Assembly (NCBI RefSeq): GCF_001894785.1
Contig: NZ_BCWW01000006.1
Location: 310,001 to 374,000 of the forward strand
Direction of reading: 5' to 3'
From: Rhodococcoides fascians NBRC 12155 = LMG 3623
Lineage (GTDB): Bacteria > Actinomycetota > Actinomycetes > Mycobacteriales > Mycobacteriaceae
DNA: 64,000 bases
Shown here: in pieces, positions 38,424-49,800 of the stretch
Numbering within the stretch: the stretch's first letter is position 1
How the letters are laid out: every line of letters starts with the position of its first letter
The notes under the pieces: generated by a model
What the model was told of the DNA's origin: nothing
The model's input: the letters and a program-made list of their open reading frames with translations, nothing else
Databases searched by the model: none
Made by a program: the position numbers and the translations under genes

Positions 38424-38465
38424 AGACTAAGCCCCCCGCCGAGATCTGCACAAGTTATTTTTGAC
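38424..38465 (-). promoter_or_regulatory. whiB7 promoter with A/T-rich WhiB7 box
   Basis: Minus strand, in order: A/T-rich TCAAAAATAA at about 38456-38465, -35 TTGTGC (38448-38453), 18-base spacer, -10 TAGTCT (38424-38429). An A/T block immediately before the -35 is the signature of WhiB7-activated promoters, so autoregulation is likely. Confidence 0.68.
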
Positions 38466-38497
38466 CAGCAGTTTTACGGCAACTGTTCGACGGACGG

Positions 38498-40612
38498 TTA
38501 CCGGTCGGAGGACCGCACCACCGTGAGCACGTCCTCGCCGAAGCGCTCGAGCTTCTTGGCCCCGATTCCCGGTATCGCAACAAGCCCACGCTCGTCCTGC
38601 GGTTGCTGTTCGGCGATAGCAGTCAACGTGTTGTCACTGAACACGACGTATGCGGGCACCTTGAGTTCACGAGACTTGTCCAGGCGCCACGACTTCAACG
38701 CGTCGAGCAGGGCGATGTCCACGTTGGACGGGCAGCTATCGCATCGTCCGAGCATCGTGGCCGACGTGCCGATCAACGGCTTACCGCAGATTCTGCACTT
38801 GGGCCCCGACCTCTTGGCCGCGGGTGCCGCGATGCGCGACGCGGGCGAATCCTCGGGCACCAATCCGACGAGGAATCGGGAGCGGCGACGCGACTTGCGC
38901 CCACCCTCGTTACGGGCCAGGGCCCACGACAGGTGCAGGTGGACCCGCGCCCGGGTGACACCCACGTAGAGAAGGCGACGCTCTTCCTCGACGGCGGCCT
39001 CGTTGTTCGCACTGGGATCGTTGCCGATCGCGTGAGATATCGGCAGCGTTCCGTCGGCAAGCCCGACGATGAACACTGCATCCCACTCGAGCCCCTTCGC
39101 CGCATGCAACGAGGCCAGCGTCACGCCCTGCACCGTCGGTGGATGCCGCGCCTCGGCGCGAGCCGCGAGTTCACCGAGAAGTGAGTCGAGGGTCAGTTCG
39201 GGGTCGTGCACCAGCAATTCCTCGGTGAGTTGCACGAGACCTCCCAGGGAGGCCCACTTCTCCCGCGCCTGCGCACCGGTCGGCTCGGTAGCGGTCAACC
39301 CCAGTGGAGCCAGCACGGCCCGAACCAGACCGGTCAGGCCGTCCCCGGCACGAGAACCGTCGGGTAGATCGTCTCGGCCAGCAGCCTGGCGCAGTGCATT
39401 GACTCCCTGCCGCACTTCGGGTCGAGTGAAGAAACCCTCGCCGCCGCGAACCTGATAGGGAATCTTCAGCTCGGTCAGGGCCTGCTCGTGCGCCTCGGAC
39501 TGCGCATTGATGCGGTACAGAATTGCGATCTCGGCAGGCTCGACGCCTTTCGAGATCAACCTCTTCACCGCGCGTGCCACTCCGTCCGCTTCGGCGGGCT
39601 CGTCGTCGTACTCGAAGAACTCCGGCTCCGGACCGGAATCACGCTGACCGATCAGCTGCAGCCGAGTGCCCGCAATGCGACCCCGCGCGGCACCGATCAC
39701 GCGATTGGCCAACGACACGACCTCCGGTGTCGATCGGTAGTCACGTTCGAGACGGACAACGGTGGCCTCGGGATACTTGCGAGAGAAGTCGAGCAGGTAG
39801 CGAGGGGACGCTCCGGTGAACGAGTAGATCGTCTGATTCGCATCACCGACGACGGTGAGGTCGTCACGATCGCCCACCCAGGCGTCGAGAACCCGCTGTT
39901 GGAGCGGCGTCACGTCCTGATACTCGTCGACGACGAAGCAGCGATAGCGTTCGCGGAATTCGTCGGCCACCGAAGAGTGCTCTTCGAGCGCCGCGGCGGT
40001 GTGCAGCAGCAGATCGTCGAAGTCGAGCAACATGCCGTCGCCGCCGCGAGATTTGAGTTCTTCGTATCCCGCGTACACCGCAGCGACCTTGGCTGCGTCC
40101 ATGGGCACGTCGCGTCGGTTGCTCGCCGCTATGCGCGGGTAGTCCTCGGGGGCGATCAACGAGCCTTTCGCCCACTCGATCTCGCCCGCGAGGTCGCGGA
40201 TGGCGTCGGTGGACGTGGAGACGCCGGCCCGGTTCGCTGCCTGCGAGACCACGGTGAACTTACGGTCGAGCAACTGCCACCCGGTGTCGCCGACGACCTG
40301 TGGCCAGAAATATTTGAGCTGGCGCATCGCGGCAGCGTGGAAGGTACGAGCCTGCACCGGAGGTCCCTCTCCCCCGACGCCGAGTTCTCGAAGACGGCCG
40401 CGCATCTCACCGGCCGCCCGCGCGGTGAAGGTGACCGCCAACACCTGGCCGGAGGACACGTGCCCCGCGGACACGAGATGCGCGATGCGTCGAGTGATCG
40501 TGCGAGTCTTGCCCGTTCCGGCCCCGGCGAGCACACAGACCGGACCACGAGGAGCCAGCACTGCCGCGGATTGCTCCGGATCGAGACCGGCAGTCATCGC
40601 GTCGTCAGCCAT
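38498..40612 (-). CDS. uvrD2: UvrD2 superfamily I DNA helicase
   Basis: 704 residues. Walker [10 protein letters not shown], helicase motifs through [25 protein letters not shown] and [13 protein letters not shown], then the UvrD2-specific four-cysteine module ([12 protein letters not shown]) and a C-terminal HRDC domain ([17 protein letters not shown]). 3'-5' unwinding in DNA repair, essential in M. tuberculosis. ATG start. Divergent from the mycoredoxin gene. Confidence 0.96.
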   Translation of the reverse strand: MADDAMTAGLDPEQSAAVLAPRGPVCVLAGAGTGKTRTITRRIAHLVSAGHVSSGQVLAVTFTARAAGEMRGRLRELGVGGEGPPVQARTFHAAAMRQLKYFWPQVVGDTGWQLLDRKFTVVSQAANRAGVSTSTDAIRDLAGEIEWAKGSLIAPEDYPRIAASNRRDVPMDAAKVAAVYAGYEELKSRGGDGMLLDFDDLLLHTAAALEEHSSVADEFRERYRCFVVDEYQDVTPLQQRVLDAWVGDRDDLTVVGDANQTIYSFTGASPRYLLDFSRKYPEATVVRLERDYRSTPEVVSLANRVIGAARGRIAGTRLQLIGQRDSGPEPEFFEYDDEPAEADGVARAVKRLISKGVEPAEIAILYRINAQSEAHEQALTELKIPYQVRGGEGFFTRPEVRQGVNALRQAAGRDDLPDGSRAGDGLTGLVRAVLAPLGLTATEPTGAQAREKWASLGGLVQLTEELLVHDPELTLDSLLGELAARAEARHPPTVQGVTLASLHAAKGLEWDAVFIVGLADGTLPISHAIGNDPSANNEAAVEEERRLLYVGVTRARVHLHLSWALARNEGGRKSRRRSRFLVGLVPEDSPASRIAAPAAKRSGPKCRICGKPLIGTSATMLGRCDSCPSNVDIALLDALKSWRLDKSRELKVPAYVVFSDNTLTAIAEQQPQDERGLVAIPGIGAKKLERFGEDVLTVVRSSDR

Positions 40613-40724
40613 GGGTCCATTGTGTCAGTGCCTACCGACAGCGATGTCCGGGCCCGACGCCGCCGAGACTCGCCGAGGCCGCCGTCACGGAACAATCACC
40701 TGCGCCCTGCTGTTGACTGTCTGC

Positions 40725-40994
40725 GTGACCACTACCGAGAACACCCCACAGACCCCGGCCGCGCTGACCGTCTACTCCACCACCTGGTGCGGGTACTGCC
40801 GCCGGCTCAAGACTCAGCTCGACGAGGCGGGAATCGCCTACTCCGAGATCGACATCGAGCAGAACCCCGAGTCCGCCGAGTTCGTCGGCAGCGTCAACAA
40901 CGGAAACCACATCGTGCCCACCGTGCAGTTCGCGGACGGATCGACGGCAACCAACCCCAGTCTCGCCGAGGTCAAGCGCGCTCTGGCGCTCTGA
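40725..40994 (+). CDS. mrx1: Mycoredoxin-1-like glutaredoxin fold protein
   Basis: 89 residues. CxxC redox centre TTWCGYC (Cys22, Cys25), TVP-type cis-proline (HIVPTVQF) and DGSTATNPS. Reduces mycothiol mixed disulfides in the cytoplasm. Corresponds to Rv3198A, between uvrD2 and nudC. GTG start; converges with nudC, 7 bases apart. Confidence 0.93.
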   Translation: MTTTENTPQTPAALTVYSTTWCGYCRRLKTQLDEAGIAYSEIDIEQNPESAEFVGSVNNGNHIVPTVQFADGSTATNPSLAEVKRALAL

Positions 40995-41001
40995 TCGAGC
41001 G

Positions 41002-41910
41002 TCAGGTCGTCGCTGCCCACGCCTCCAGCATCCCGCGAGCGATCGAGATGGATCCGGGAAGCAGCAATCGAGACGTCGACTCCGATCCCCAGTCGCCCAG
41101 TTCGAGGGCGGCGACGACCTCGGTCCGCTCGAACCAGTGCGCCTCGGCGATCTCGCCGTCCTGGAACGCGAGCGGCTGATCCGGGTCGGCGACGGCCGAG
41201 AAGCCGATCATCACCGAACGCGGAAACGGCCACGGCTGACTGCCGAGATATTCGATGCCGGATACGTCCAGCCCCACTTCTTCCTTGATCTCCCGCGCGA
41301 CACAGGTCTCCAGCGATTCGCCGGCCTCGACGAATCCGGCCAACACCGAGAACCGACGTTCGGGCCACATCGGTGCGCGCGCCAACAGCACTCGATTCGC
41401 GCCGTCGTGAACCAGGCAGATCACCGCAGGATCGGTGCGCGGAAACTCTTCGTGACCCGAGGACGTGCTGGTCCGCGACCAGCCTGCAGCCGACGGAACG
41501 GACGGAGCGCCGTCGAGCGAGCTGAACCGCGCACTGGCGTGCCAATTGAGGATGGCCAGAGCCCCGGTGACCATCGACAGCGACACACTGTCGAGGCGCT
41601 CACCGTCGGTGCGCAGATCTCCCAACGTGCCCTGGACGAGTTCTACGCGCCGGGTCCACAGGTGACGATCCTCATGAATCCCGAGGAAGACCACGTCCTC
41701 GGTCGGTTCCGTGGCCACGTCTGCGGCGTCGACGAAGACCAGACCACCGTCGTCCACTGCGAATCTGCCGCGACCGTCCACGTCGAGTATGCGAGCCGTG
41801 GACCAACCGGCGGCCAGTGCCGCTGTGTCACGGCGCAATTCCTCGGCCCGGTCGAGCGGTGATCGAGACAGTCGAGGTGGATGGACGAGCTGAAAATTCG
41901 GCACGCTCAC
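41002..41910 (-). CDS. nudC: NADH pyrophosphatase (NudC family)
   Basis: 302 residues. Complete Nudix box (GFVEAGESLETCVAREIKEE, VGL) and the NADH-specificity motif SQPWPFPRS. Cleaves NAD(H) to NMN(H) and AMP and can remove NAD caps from RNA. The zinc-ribbon cysteines of typical NudC proteins are all replaced (ARFSSLDGAP and RTSTSSGHEE). Start GTG at 41910; another GTG lies two codons later. Confidence 0.92.
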   Translation of the reverse strand: MSVPNFQLVHPPRLSRSPLDRAEELRRDTAALAAGWSTARILDVDGRGRFAVDDGGLVFVDAADVATEPTEDVVFLGIHEDRHLWTRRVELVQGTLGDLRTDGERLDSVSLSMVTGALAILNWHASARFSSLDGAPSVPSAAGWSRTSTSSGHEEFPRTDPAVICLVHDGANRVLLARAPMWPERRFSVLAGFVEAGESLETCVAREIKEEVGLDVSGIEYLGSQPWPFPRSVMIGFSAVADPDQPLAFQDGEIAEAHWFERTEVVAALELGDWGSESTSRLLLPGSISIARGMLEAWAATT

Positions 41911-41927
41911 GACCCTACTGGGCCTGC

Positions 41928-43031
41928 TCAGTCGGCCACGCGACGGATGTACAGCAGTCGGTCGGTTGCCTCGATCGCGTCGACCTCGGGTGATCCGACC
42001 CGGAACAGCTTGCCGCCCCGGACCACTCCCAACACGATGTCGGCCAGATGACGCGGTGAACCGCCCACCTCGTCCCGCTCCACCTCTCGCTCTGCGACGG
42101 CGAAGCCTGCCTCCGGGGTGAGAAGATCCTCGATCATCTCCACGACGGACGGTGTGGACGTGGCAATTCCGAGCAGCCGACCCGCAGTTTCGGACGAGAC
42201 GACCACCGAGTCCGCACCGGACTGGCGCACCAGGTGCGTGTTCTCGGCCTCTCGGATCGCCGCGACGATCTTGGCCTTCGGAGCGATTTCCCTGGCCGTC
42301 AGCGTCACCAGGACCGCCGTGTCGTCGCGATTGGTCGCCACGATGATGGCCGCGGCATGTTGAGCGCCCGTGAGCCGAAGCACATCGGACTTGGTGGCCG
42401 AGCCGTGGACGGTGACCAGACCCATCGCCGAGGCCGCGTCCAGCACGGTCTGGTCGGTGTCGACCACGACGATGTCCGAGGCCGACACTCCGTCGCCGAG
42501 CATCGCGTCGACTGCGGTTCGGCCCTTGGTACCGAAACCGATGACCACGGTGTGATTGCGCACGCTGCGTCTCCATCGCTGAATTTTGAATGCCTGTCGA
42601 GACCGCTCGGTGAGAACCGACAGCGTGGTGCCGACCAACAGAATGAGGAACAGGACTCGTAAGGGGGTGATGACCAGAATGTTGACCAGCCGCGCAGACG
42701 GACTCATCGGCGCGATGTCACCGTATCCGGTGGTCGACAACGACACCGTCGCGTAATAGAACGCGTCGAGGAACGACAGCTCGCCGTTCTGATTGTCGCT
42801 GTAGCCGTCGCGATCGAGGTAGACGACGAACGCCGCGAGAAAGAGAATTCCCAACGCCATCAGAACCCGCTTGTAGATCGCGCTCCACGGGCTGGATTCG
42901 ATTTCCGGAACCCGCAGCACACCTACCAGCGCGAAATCGGGCTTGTCGGTCAACGCGCCGCTGTCCCCCAGGCGCGTGCGCAACCTACCTCCCACGTCGC
43001 CCACCGAGGTGCTCACCGAAGTCGAGATCAT
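41928..43031 (-). CDS. Two-helix potassium channel with RCK/TrkA-N and TrkA-C domains
   Basis: 367 residues, Rv3200c homologue. Two membrane helices flank the selectivity filter STTGYGDI; then a TrkA-N Rossmann domain (VVIGFGTKGRTAVDAML, VDTDQ) and a TrkA-C domain. Regulates K+ flow in response to nucleotides or ions. Ends 17 bases before nudC start, so likely co-transcribed. Confidence 0.93.
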   Translation of the reverse strand: MISTSVSTSVGDVGGRLRTRLGDSGALTDKPDFALVGVLRVPEIESSPWSAIYKRVLMALGILFLAAFVVYLDRDGYSDNQNGELSFLDAFYYATVSLSTTGYGDIAPMSPSARLVNILVITPLRVLFLILLVGTTLSVLTERSRQAFKIQRWRRSVRNHTVVIGFGTKGRTAVDAMLGDGVSASDIVVVDTDQTVLDAASAMGLVTVHGSATKSDVLRLTGAQHAAAIIVATNRDDTAVLVTLTAREIAPKAKIVAAIREAENTHLVRQSGADSVVVSSETAGRLLGIATSTPSVVEMIEDLLTPEAGFAVAEREVERDEVGGSPRHLADIVLGVVRGGKLFRVGSPEVDAIEATDRLLYIRRVAD

Positions 43032-43134
43032 TCACGGCACGCAGCGTAACCCCATGCCGCGCTTCTGCGTCGACAACCGACCGCTTCGAGCGGACCGGAT
43101 GGGCGGATGCAGCACCGTGTGGCACGGTGTGTGC

Positions 43135-43521
43135 ATGACACAGAGACCGAGTCAGGCCGCAGCGCTGCGTCTCGCGGGATTGCTCGCCGGCGCCGGAGTA
43201 CTCCATTTCGTCACTCCCCAATTCTTCGATGCGCAGGTACCGACCGCCCTTCCAGGTTCGGCGCGGACGTACACCCAGGTATCGGGAGTAGCCGAGCTCG
43301 CTGTGGCTGCCACGTTGGCCGCACCCCGCACCCGTCGAATGGGCGGTGCGTTGGCAGCGGGCCTGTTCGTCGCGGTCTTCCCCGCCAACATCAACCTCGC
43401 ATGGAAGTACGTACGCAGCTCCAAGACGTCACCGGCCTTGAAGGCCGCCATGATCGCTCGTCTCCCCCTGCAGATCCCACTGGTCACCGAGGCTCTGAAA
43501 GCTCGTCGACTGGCACCGTAG
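43135..43521 (+). CDS. DoxX-like small membrane protein
   Basis: 128 residues with three to four hydrophobic helices: AALRLAGLLAGAGVLHFVTPQFFD, VSGVAELAVAATLAAP, MGGALAAGLFVAVFPANI. The HFVTPQFFD and AELAVA segments match DoxX-type proteins. ATG. Its last 38 bases overlap the end of adnB on the opposite strand. Confidence 0.8.
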   Translation: MTQRPSQAAALRLAGLLAGAGVLHFVTPQFFDAQVPTALPGSARTYTQVSGVAELAVAATLAAPRTRRMGGALAAGLFVAVFPANINLAWKYVRSSKTSPALKAAMIARLPLQIPLVTEALKARRLAP

Positions 43522-46500
43522 TGTCGACGTCGTCCACGACGGATCGACCTTCGAGCAGCGCCGCCAAAGCTGTTGCGTCAGGCAGCTTGTCGGGCGAGAT
43601 GGTACGACCGCTGCGGACGTAGTGGAACGCCGCACGGACGCGATCGAGCGGTACCGGCTCGGCACGACCGACGGACATCAACTCCGCCCACGCCAGCCGG
43701 TACGCCGCCAGCTGCATCGCCACCGCCTGCTGCTCGGACGCCGACGGTTCGGCTCCGGTCTTCCAGTCGACGACGGTCCAGCCGCCGTCCGGGTCGGCGA
43801 ACACCGCGTCGATCCGACCGCGCAGCACTGTTCCTGCCACCGACGTCTCGAACGGCACCTCTACCTCCACCGGACTGCGCAGAGCCCAATCGGAGGCCTC
43901 GAACGCCCGCTGAAGAGTGTCCAGGTCCACATCGGCAGAAGCACCGGTATCGGCGGAGCCCGGTAGTTCGTCGAGATCGAGCAGGCGGGTCGCGCCGAAC
44001 CGGCGCTCGATCCACGCGTGAAACGCTGTTCCCCGGCGCGCCAACGGATTCGGGGGAAACGGAAGTGGCCGGCGCAGTCGCGAGGCGAGCGCATCCGGAT
44101 CTGCCGCCAAGTCGACCAGCTGCGTCACCGACAGGTTCTCGGGTAGTGCGACATCGACCCCGGCAACGGCCCGCGCCGAGCGCTCGGCCAGCAAGGTCCG
44201 GACGTCGAAGCCCCACTCCTCCGGGTCGTCCTCGTCCTCGTCTTCGTCCGAATCATGGTGGGAGCCGGCCCTGTCGGCCAGGGCCCGCAGAACGTCGGCC
44301 GCACCACTCTCGATCGCGCCTCGCCGCGGCCCGAGCGGATCTCGCGGCCAGGATGCCGTATGCGGCTCGGCCCCCAACGGGTTGACGGCTCCGGCTTCGG
44401 GGGCCGGTGCCCACTGCTCGACCACCGCGACGGCGTCCTCGGCCGTCGAGGTGTACCGGTGGAGCTCGTCGAGAAACTCGGACGGGCCACGAGGCTTCGT
44501 GGACGTCTCGTCCCACTGATGCGCCGAGACCAGCAGCACCCGTTCGGTTCTGGTGAGTGCAACGTAGAACAGTCGACGATCCTCCGCGAGCCGACGCCGA
44601 GCGAGTGCATCCTTGTGCCGCTTGACGGCGTCCTCGAGGTCCTTTCGGTTGTAGAGGTCCTCGAGCTCGAGTACCGGTACCCCCTCGGAACCTTCACCGT
44701 CGAGAGCGCGGTCGCCGCGCAGGGACGGCGGCAGTTCGGCCATCGCCCCGAGCCAGGTCGACGAGGCGTTCGAGGACGGGAACACTCCGGTCGCCACGTG
44801 CGGTACGGCCACGACCTCCCATTCGAGGCCCTTCGCCGAATGCACCGTCAGCACCTGTACTCGATGCGGGGCGACCTCGACCTCGCCCGGAGCCAACCCG
44901 TCCTCGACAGTCTCTGCCGCCGCGAGGAACGACAGGAATCCGGTGACCGTGGCCGTTGGATTGTCGGCGTAATCGGCCACCACATGGGCGAATTCGTCGA
45001 GATGCTCGCGCCCGACTGCACCATCGACACCGAACGGTGTCCGCGCCTGCGCTTCGACGCCGATGCCCATGATGCGTTCGATGTCGGCGACCAGTTCCGT
45101 CAGCGGCTGCCCGATTCGGTCGCGCAACAGATGTAGTTCTCCGGCGAGCGCAGTGATGCGTCGGTGCCCGGCCTCCGAATATCGTTCGGCCGAACCTGGA
45201 TCGGCGATGGCGTCGGCCAGACCGGCCTGCTCCGACTGTTCCCCCGGCAGGGCACTTCCGAGCGCGGCGTCGAGCGCCTGTGGGTCGTCGACACGGCCCG
45301 CGGTGCCGTAGCCGCCCCGAATCTCGAGCTCCTTGGCGCGCTGAGCGAGCGCCCGCAGATCGGCGGCCCCGATCTGCCATCGGGAGCCCGTGAGGATACG
45401 CATGGCCGAGCTGCCCGCAGTCGGATCGGCCACCAGACGCAGCATCGCGGTGATGTCGGCGACCTCCGGCACATGCAGCAATCCGCCGAGCCCGACCACC
45501 TCGACGGGTAGGCCACGGCTACGCAGCACCTCGGCGATCGGCTCGGCATCGGCGTTGCGCCGCACGAGTACCGCGGCACTGGGCGGAGGCCGGTCCAGTT
45601 CGAGGGCGTCGCGGTAGTGCTCGGCTATTCGGTCGGCGATCCATTCCCGTTCGTCGAGGACGGTGTCGGTGACGGCCAGCCGTACATCGCCGGGCACCGC
45701 GCCCGGCCGGGCCCGCAGGGTCGGCACCGGTACACCGACGCGGCGCAGGGGGTCGGTGATCAGATTGGCGAGAGCGAGTGCCTCGGGCGGGTTGCGCCAG
45801 CTGGTGAGGAGTTCGAGCCGCGGTGCCGGACTGCCGTCCGCCTGCGGGAAATCGGTGGCGAACCGCGGCAGGTTCGCCGCCGACGCCCCTCGCCACCCGT
45901 AGATCGACTGCATCGGATCGCCCACGGCTGTCAGCGCCAGGGTGGCATCGCTACCGGATCCGAACAGTGAGGACAGCAGCACCCGCTGGGCATGACCGGT
46001 GTCCTGGTATTCGTCGAGCAGAACGAGCCGAAAGCGTTGCCGCTCTGCGATTCCCACTTCGCGATGTTCGGCCGCGACCCGCGCCGCCATCGACATCTGC
46101 GAACCGAAATCCAGTGCCCCTTCGTGCCGAAGCGTCTGCGCGAGTCGTTCCACCAACGGCAGCAACGTGATTCGTTGATGTTGGGCATCGAGGATGTTGA
46201 GCAGCTCCTTGGTCGGCCCACCACGTTGACGCGGACCGGGGCCGAGTGTGTGCACCAATTTCTCGAGTTCCACGTGCGCCTCGCGCAGCTGGTCGGGGTC
46301 CACCAGATGCTCGGCCAGCTGACCGGAGAGGGCGAGTACCGCCTCGGTCACCGACGTGGGATTTCGGTCGGTGTCGAGATCGCCGTCCCACGTGCTGACC
46401 ACACGATGCGCGAGCTGCCACAGTTCGGTCTCCGACAGCAGCGTCGCGGAGGGCTCGATGGGCAGCAACAGGCCGTGCTCGGTGAGCAGTCGCCCGGCAT

Positions 46501-46891
46501 ACGAGTGGTAGGTGCTCACCTCCGGCTCGGCGGCGAGAATCCGTTCGCGCAGTGCCAGACTCGGATCCAGCGCGCGCACCAGATCCGACCCGGCGAGCCG
46601 CGCCAGCCGAGCGCGGATTCGGGACGTCAGTTGCTGCGCAGCCTTGCGGGTGAAGGTCAGTCCGAGTACCTGATCCGGATCGACGAACCCGTTGGCCACC
46701 ATCCACACCACTCGCGCGGCCATCGTCTCGGTCTTCCCAGCCCCTGCGCCTGCCACGACGAGCGTCGGACCGGGTGGGGCGGCGATCACCGCCGCCTGCT
46801 CGTCGGTGGGTGGGTGCTTCTGCCCGAGGGCGCGGGACAGTTCGACGGGTGAGACCCGCACGGTTGCGCTGCGCGTCGCCGAGGCGGTCAC
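43484..46891 (-). CDS. adnB: AdnB, helicase-nuclease subunit of the AdnAB end-resection complex
   Basis: 1135 residues. UvrD/Rep helicase with Walker A GAGAGKTET, DEYQDTGHAQR, GDPMQSIYGWRGA and VHSAKGLEWEVVAVP, then a C-terminal RecB-family nuclease (LRGRIDAVF and VVDWKTG). Processes double-strand DNA ends with AdnA for recombination, the mycobacterial alternative to RecBCD. Rv3201c homologue. The GTG start overlaps the adnA stop (GTGA). Confidence 0.94.
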   Translation of the reverse strand: MTASATRSATVRVSPVELSRALGQKHPPTDEQAAVIAAPPGPTLVVAGAGAGKTETMAARVVWMVANGFVDPDQVLGLTFTRKAAQQLTSRIRARLARLAGSDLVRALDPSLALRERILAAEPEVSTYHSYAGRLLTEHGLLLPIEPSATLLSETELWQLAHRVVSTWDGDLDTDRNPTSVTEAVLALSGQLAEHLVDPDQLREAHVELEKLVHTLGPGPRQRGGPTKELLNILDAQHQRITLLPLVERLAQTLRHEGALDFGSQMSMAARVAAEHREVGIAERQRFRLVLLDEYQDTGHAQRVLLSSLFGSGSDATLALTAVGDPMQSIYGWRGASAANLPRFATDFPQADGSPAPRLELLTSWRNPPEALALANLITDPLRRVGVPVPTLRARPGAVPGDVRLAVTDTVLDEREWIADRIAEHYRDALELDRPPPSAAVLVRRNADAEPIAEVLRSRGLPVEVVGLGGLLHVPEVADITAMLRLVADPTAGSSAMRILTGSRWQIGAADLRALAQRAKELEIRGGYGTAGRVDDPQALDAALGSALPGEQSEQAGLADAIADPGSAERYSEAGHRRITALAGELHLLRDRIGQPLTELVADIERIMGIGVEAQARTPFGVDGAVGREHLDEFAHVVADYADNPTATVTGFLSFLAAAETVEDGLAPGEVEVAPHRVQVLTVHSAKGLEWEVVAVPHVATGVFPSSNASSTWLGAMAELPPSLRGDRALDGEGSEGVPVLELEDLYNRKDLEDAVKRHKDALARRRLAEDRRLFYVALTRTERVLLVSAHQWDETSTKPRGPSEFLDELHRYTSTAEDAVAVVEQWAPAPEAGAVNPLGAEPHTASWPRDPLGPRRGAIESGAADVLRALADRAGSHHDSDEDEDEDDPEEWGFDVRTLLAERSARAVAGVDVALPENLSVTQLVDLAADPDALASRLRRPLPFPPNPLARRGTAFHAWIERRFGATRLLDLDELPGSADTGASADVDLDTLQRAFEASDWALRSPVEVEVPFETSVAGTVLRGRIDAVFADPDGGWTVVDWKTGAEPSASEQQAVAMQLAAYRLAWAELMSVGRAEPVPLDRVRAAFHYVRSGRTISPDKLPDATALAALLEGRSVVDDVDTTVPVDELSEPR

Positions 46892-49800
46892 TGCTCGGTC
46901 ACCTGCCGTCCTGTCTCGTGGGCCGGGCAACTGGATTTGACGGGGCAATGTCTGCACCCGTCGTTGACTCTGGCTTCGAAGACGGGACCCTGCGTCGCCG
47001 AGGCCGCCCGGTGGACGGTGTCTCGCCATTCCTCGAGTTTCTCCGGTGTCGGCACCTCCTGGATCCGCTGCGTTGCGCCGTCCTTGTTGTGCGGTTTGGC
47101 CACGAACACCAACCGGGCACCCCCGGGTTCGCCCGCGGGCTCTCCCTCGATTGCGCCCGCGGCAGCGGCGACCTGATACGTAGCCAATTGATGGTGATTG
47201 CGCGCGTCTTCCTTGGACATCACCGTTTTGGCCGTCTTGACGTCGATGACGACCGGGCGGCCGTCCGGATCGTGTTCGAGCCGATCGATCCGGCCGCGCA
47301 GGGCGACCGCAGGCTCGTCCTCGGATCGGGCGGCCAGAATGCCGTCGACCTGTACCTCGACGCCCGCCTCGGTGAGCTCGCCTCGGGTGCCCTGCAGCCA
47401 ATTCTCGAACGTGTCGAGCATCGCCCCGGTTCGATCGAGCTCGTGACGCGAGAACCACTGTGATCCGAGATCGACTGCATCCCACGCCGTCTCGAGTGCC
47501 CGCCTGAGCTGGTCCGGTGGAATCCGGCCTGCCACCGCCTGCACCAGAGTGTGCACGAGGGTTCCGGTGACGGCGTGAGTGTTGGTGCCGTCGTTTCCTC
47601 CGTGACGTTCGAGCATCCAGCGCAGCGGGCACGTGGTGAGCTGTTCCACCGTCGATGGCGAGAGCGGGACCGGCCCATCGCCGAGGTGCCACAGGGGCTC
47701 GCTGGTGCTGAGGCCCGCAATTCCGAACCACTCGTCGGGATGTGCGCCTCGGACGCCGGCCTCGGCGAGTGTGGCCAGGTGCCGCGCGGCGCGCGCTCGC
47801 TTGTCCGGATCATGTTCGGCGACAACGGGATCACAGACGACCCCGCGAAGCTCGGCGACCAACATCGGTAATGCCAACACCCGGTGCGGGGTCGGCGGCT
47901 CGGAACCTTCGGGCAGCGGGACGGGATCTGCGTCGCCGTCGACTCCCCGGAGTTCGTCGACGAATCGGGAGCGGACCAGATCGGTATCGCCCGTGCTCGA
48001 GTCCACGGCGGTGACGAGCAGAGTGGAGCGCGCGCGACTGCACGCCACGAGGAAGAGCTTGCGTTCCTCGGCGAGTAGCGGTGCAGCTTTCGACAGTCGT
48101 CCGTCGAGGGCCGCAGCCGCGTCGACCTTGCCGGACACCAGATCGACGAGCGTGTCGGTTCCGAGGAGGCTGCCGCGCGCTCGCAGACCCGGCCACAGCC
48201 CCTCCTGAACCCCGGCGACCGCCACCAGTTCCCATTCGCGACCGGCTGCCGAGTGCGCGCTGAGCAGCGTCACCGCATCGGCCGGCGCAGTCGAACGATT
48301 CGAGCTCGAGGTAGGAATCTGTTGCTGCGCAATGTAATCGAGGAATCCGCCCAGCTGCGCGCGCGGCAGCCTGTCGACGTAGGCCGCCGCGGCGTCGAAG
48401 AGTGCGACCACCGCGTCGAGGTCTCGATCGGCCTGAGCACCCGCGGACCCACCCCACGCGGACGCGGCGGCCCAACGCCGCTCGAGTCCGGACGCCTGCC
48501 ACGCAGCCCACAGCACGTCCTCGACTCCGCGGCCCTCCCGAGCCACCGCTCGCGCCTTACGAACGACGCTCAGTGCTCGTCGCAGCGGTGCCGCTTCCAC
48601 GTCCGACAGACCAGTGATCCACCCGAACTTCTCTCGCGTCTCGCCGGTGAGAACGACTCTGAGCAGTTCGGCCGAATCGCGCTCGCCGCCCGAGGCCAGT
48701 TCGAGTCTGCGGACACCTCGGCGCAGCCGCCGCAGACCTACCGGATCGGCACCCCCGATCGGGCCGGACAGCAGAGCCAGCGCATCTTCTCCGTCGAACG
48801 ACGGGTCGGAGATCGCCCGCAGCACCAGCAGCAAGCCCACCGCTCCGTGCTGGCGATGCAACGGCAACTCCGAAGCCGGGGTGATCATGGGGACACCGGC
48901 CGCGTGCAGAGCGCGACGCAGCGGCGCGACGGTACGCGGGACCGACCGCACGACGATCGCCATCTCGGACCAGGGCATTCCGTCGATCAGGTGCGCGCGT
49001 CGCATGGCGTCGGAGATGATCGCGGCTTCCTTGGCAGGCGAAGACACGACGTGTACCCGGGCCTCCGGCTCGCCGAACCGAGCCGTGGCCACCGGCTCGG
49101 GACTGCGGTGCCGACCGAGCCCGGGCAGTCGCCCCGCCACGATGTCGGTCAGTTCCGCCACTGCAGGCACCGATCGAAAGTTCCGCGTCAGGACCACCCG
49201 TCGAGGCGAGTCCGCATCGAGCAGATCGGCCACGAACGTGGGATCCGCTCCACGGAACGTGAAGACGGATTGATCGGGGTCCCCGGCGATCACGGTCGAT
49301 TCGGTATCGGTGCCGATCAACCGAATCAGCTGCGCAGCTTGCGGATCGAGGTGCTGTGCATCGTCGACGACGAGGTGCCGGATGCGGGCGCGCTCACTGC
49401 GCAGCAGATCCGGGTCGGTGGCGAACGCCATCAGTGCGCTGCCGATGAGCTCGGCCGCGTCGAGGCCCGGTGCCGTGGCCCCTGCGGCTTCGACGCCGAC
49501 TGCGCCGCGCAGCAACATGGCTTGTTCGTATCGAGCCGCGAATTTGCCGACGGCGATCCATTCGGGTCTGCCGTGCGTGCGGCCCAGCTTGACCAGATCC
49601 TCGGGTCCGATTCCGCGTTCTGCGGATCGGAGCATCATGTCTCGCACCGCGGTGACGAATCCTGCGGTACCGAGAGCCGGGCGCAATCGATCCGGCCAGT
49701 CGGTTGCGCCGTCCTCGATGTCGCCCCGCAGCATCTCGCGGACCACCGCGTCCTGCTCGGCACCGGTCAGCAGTCGAGGAGGCGGATTGCCGTAGAGGGA

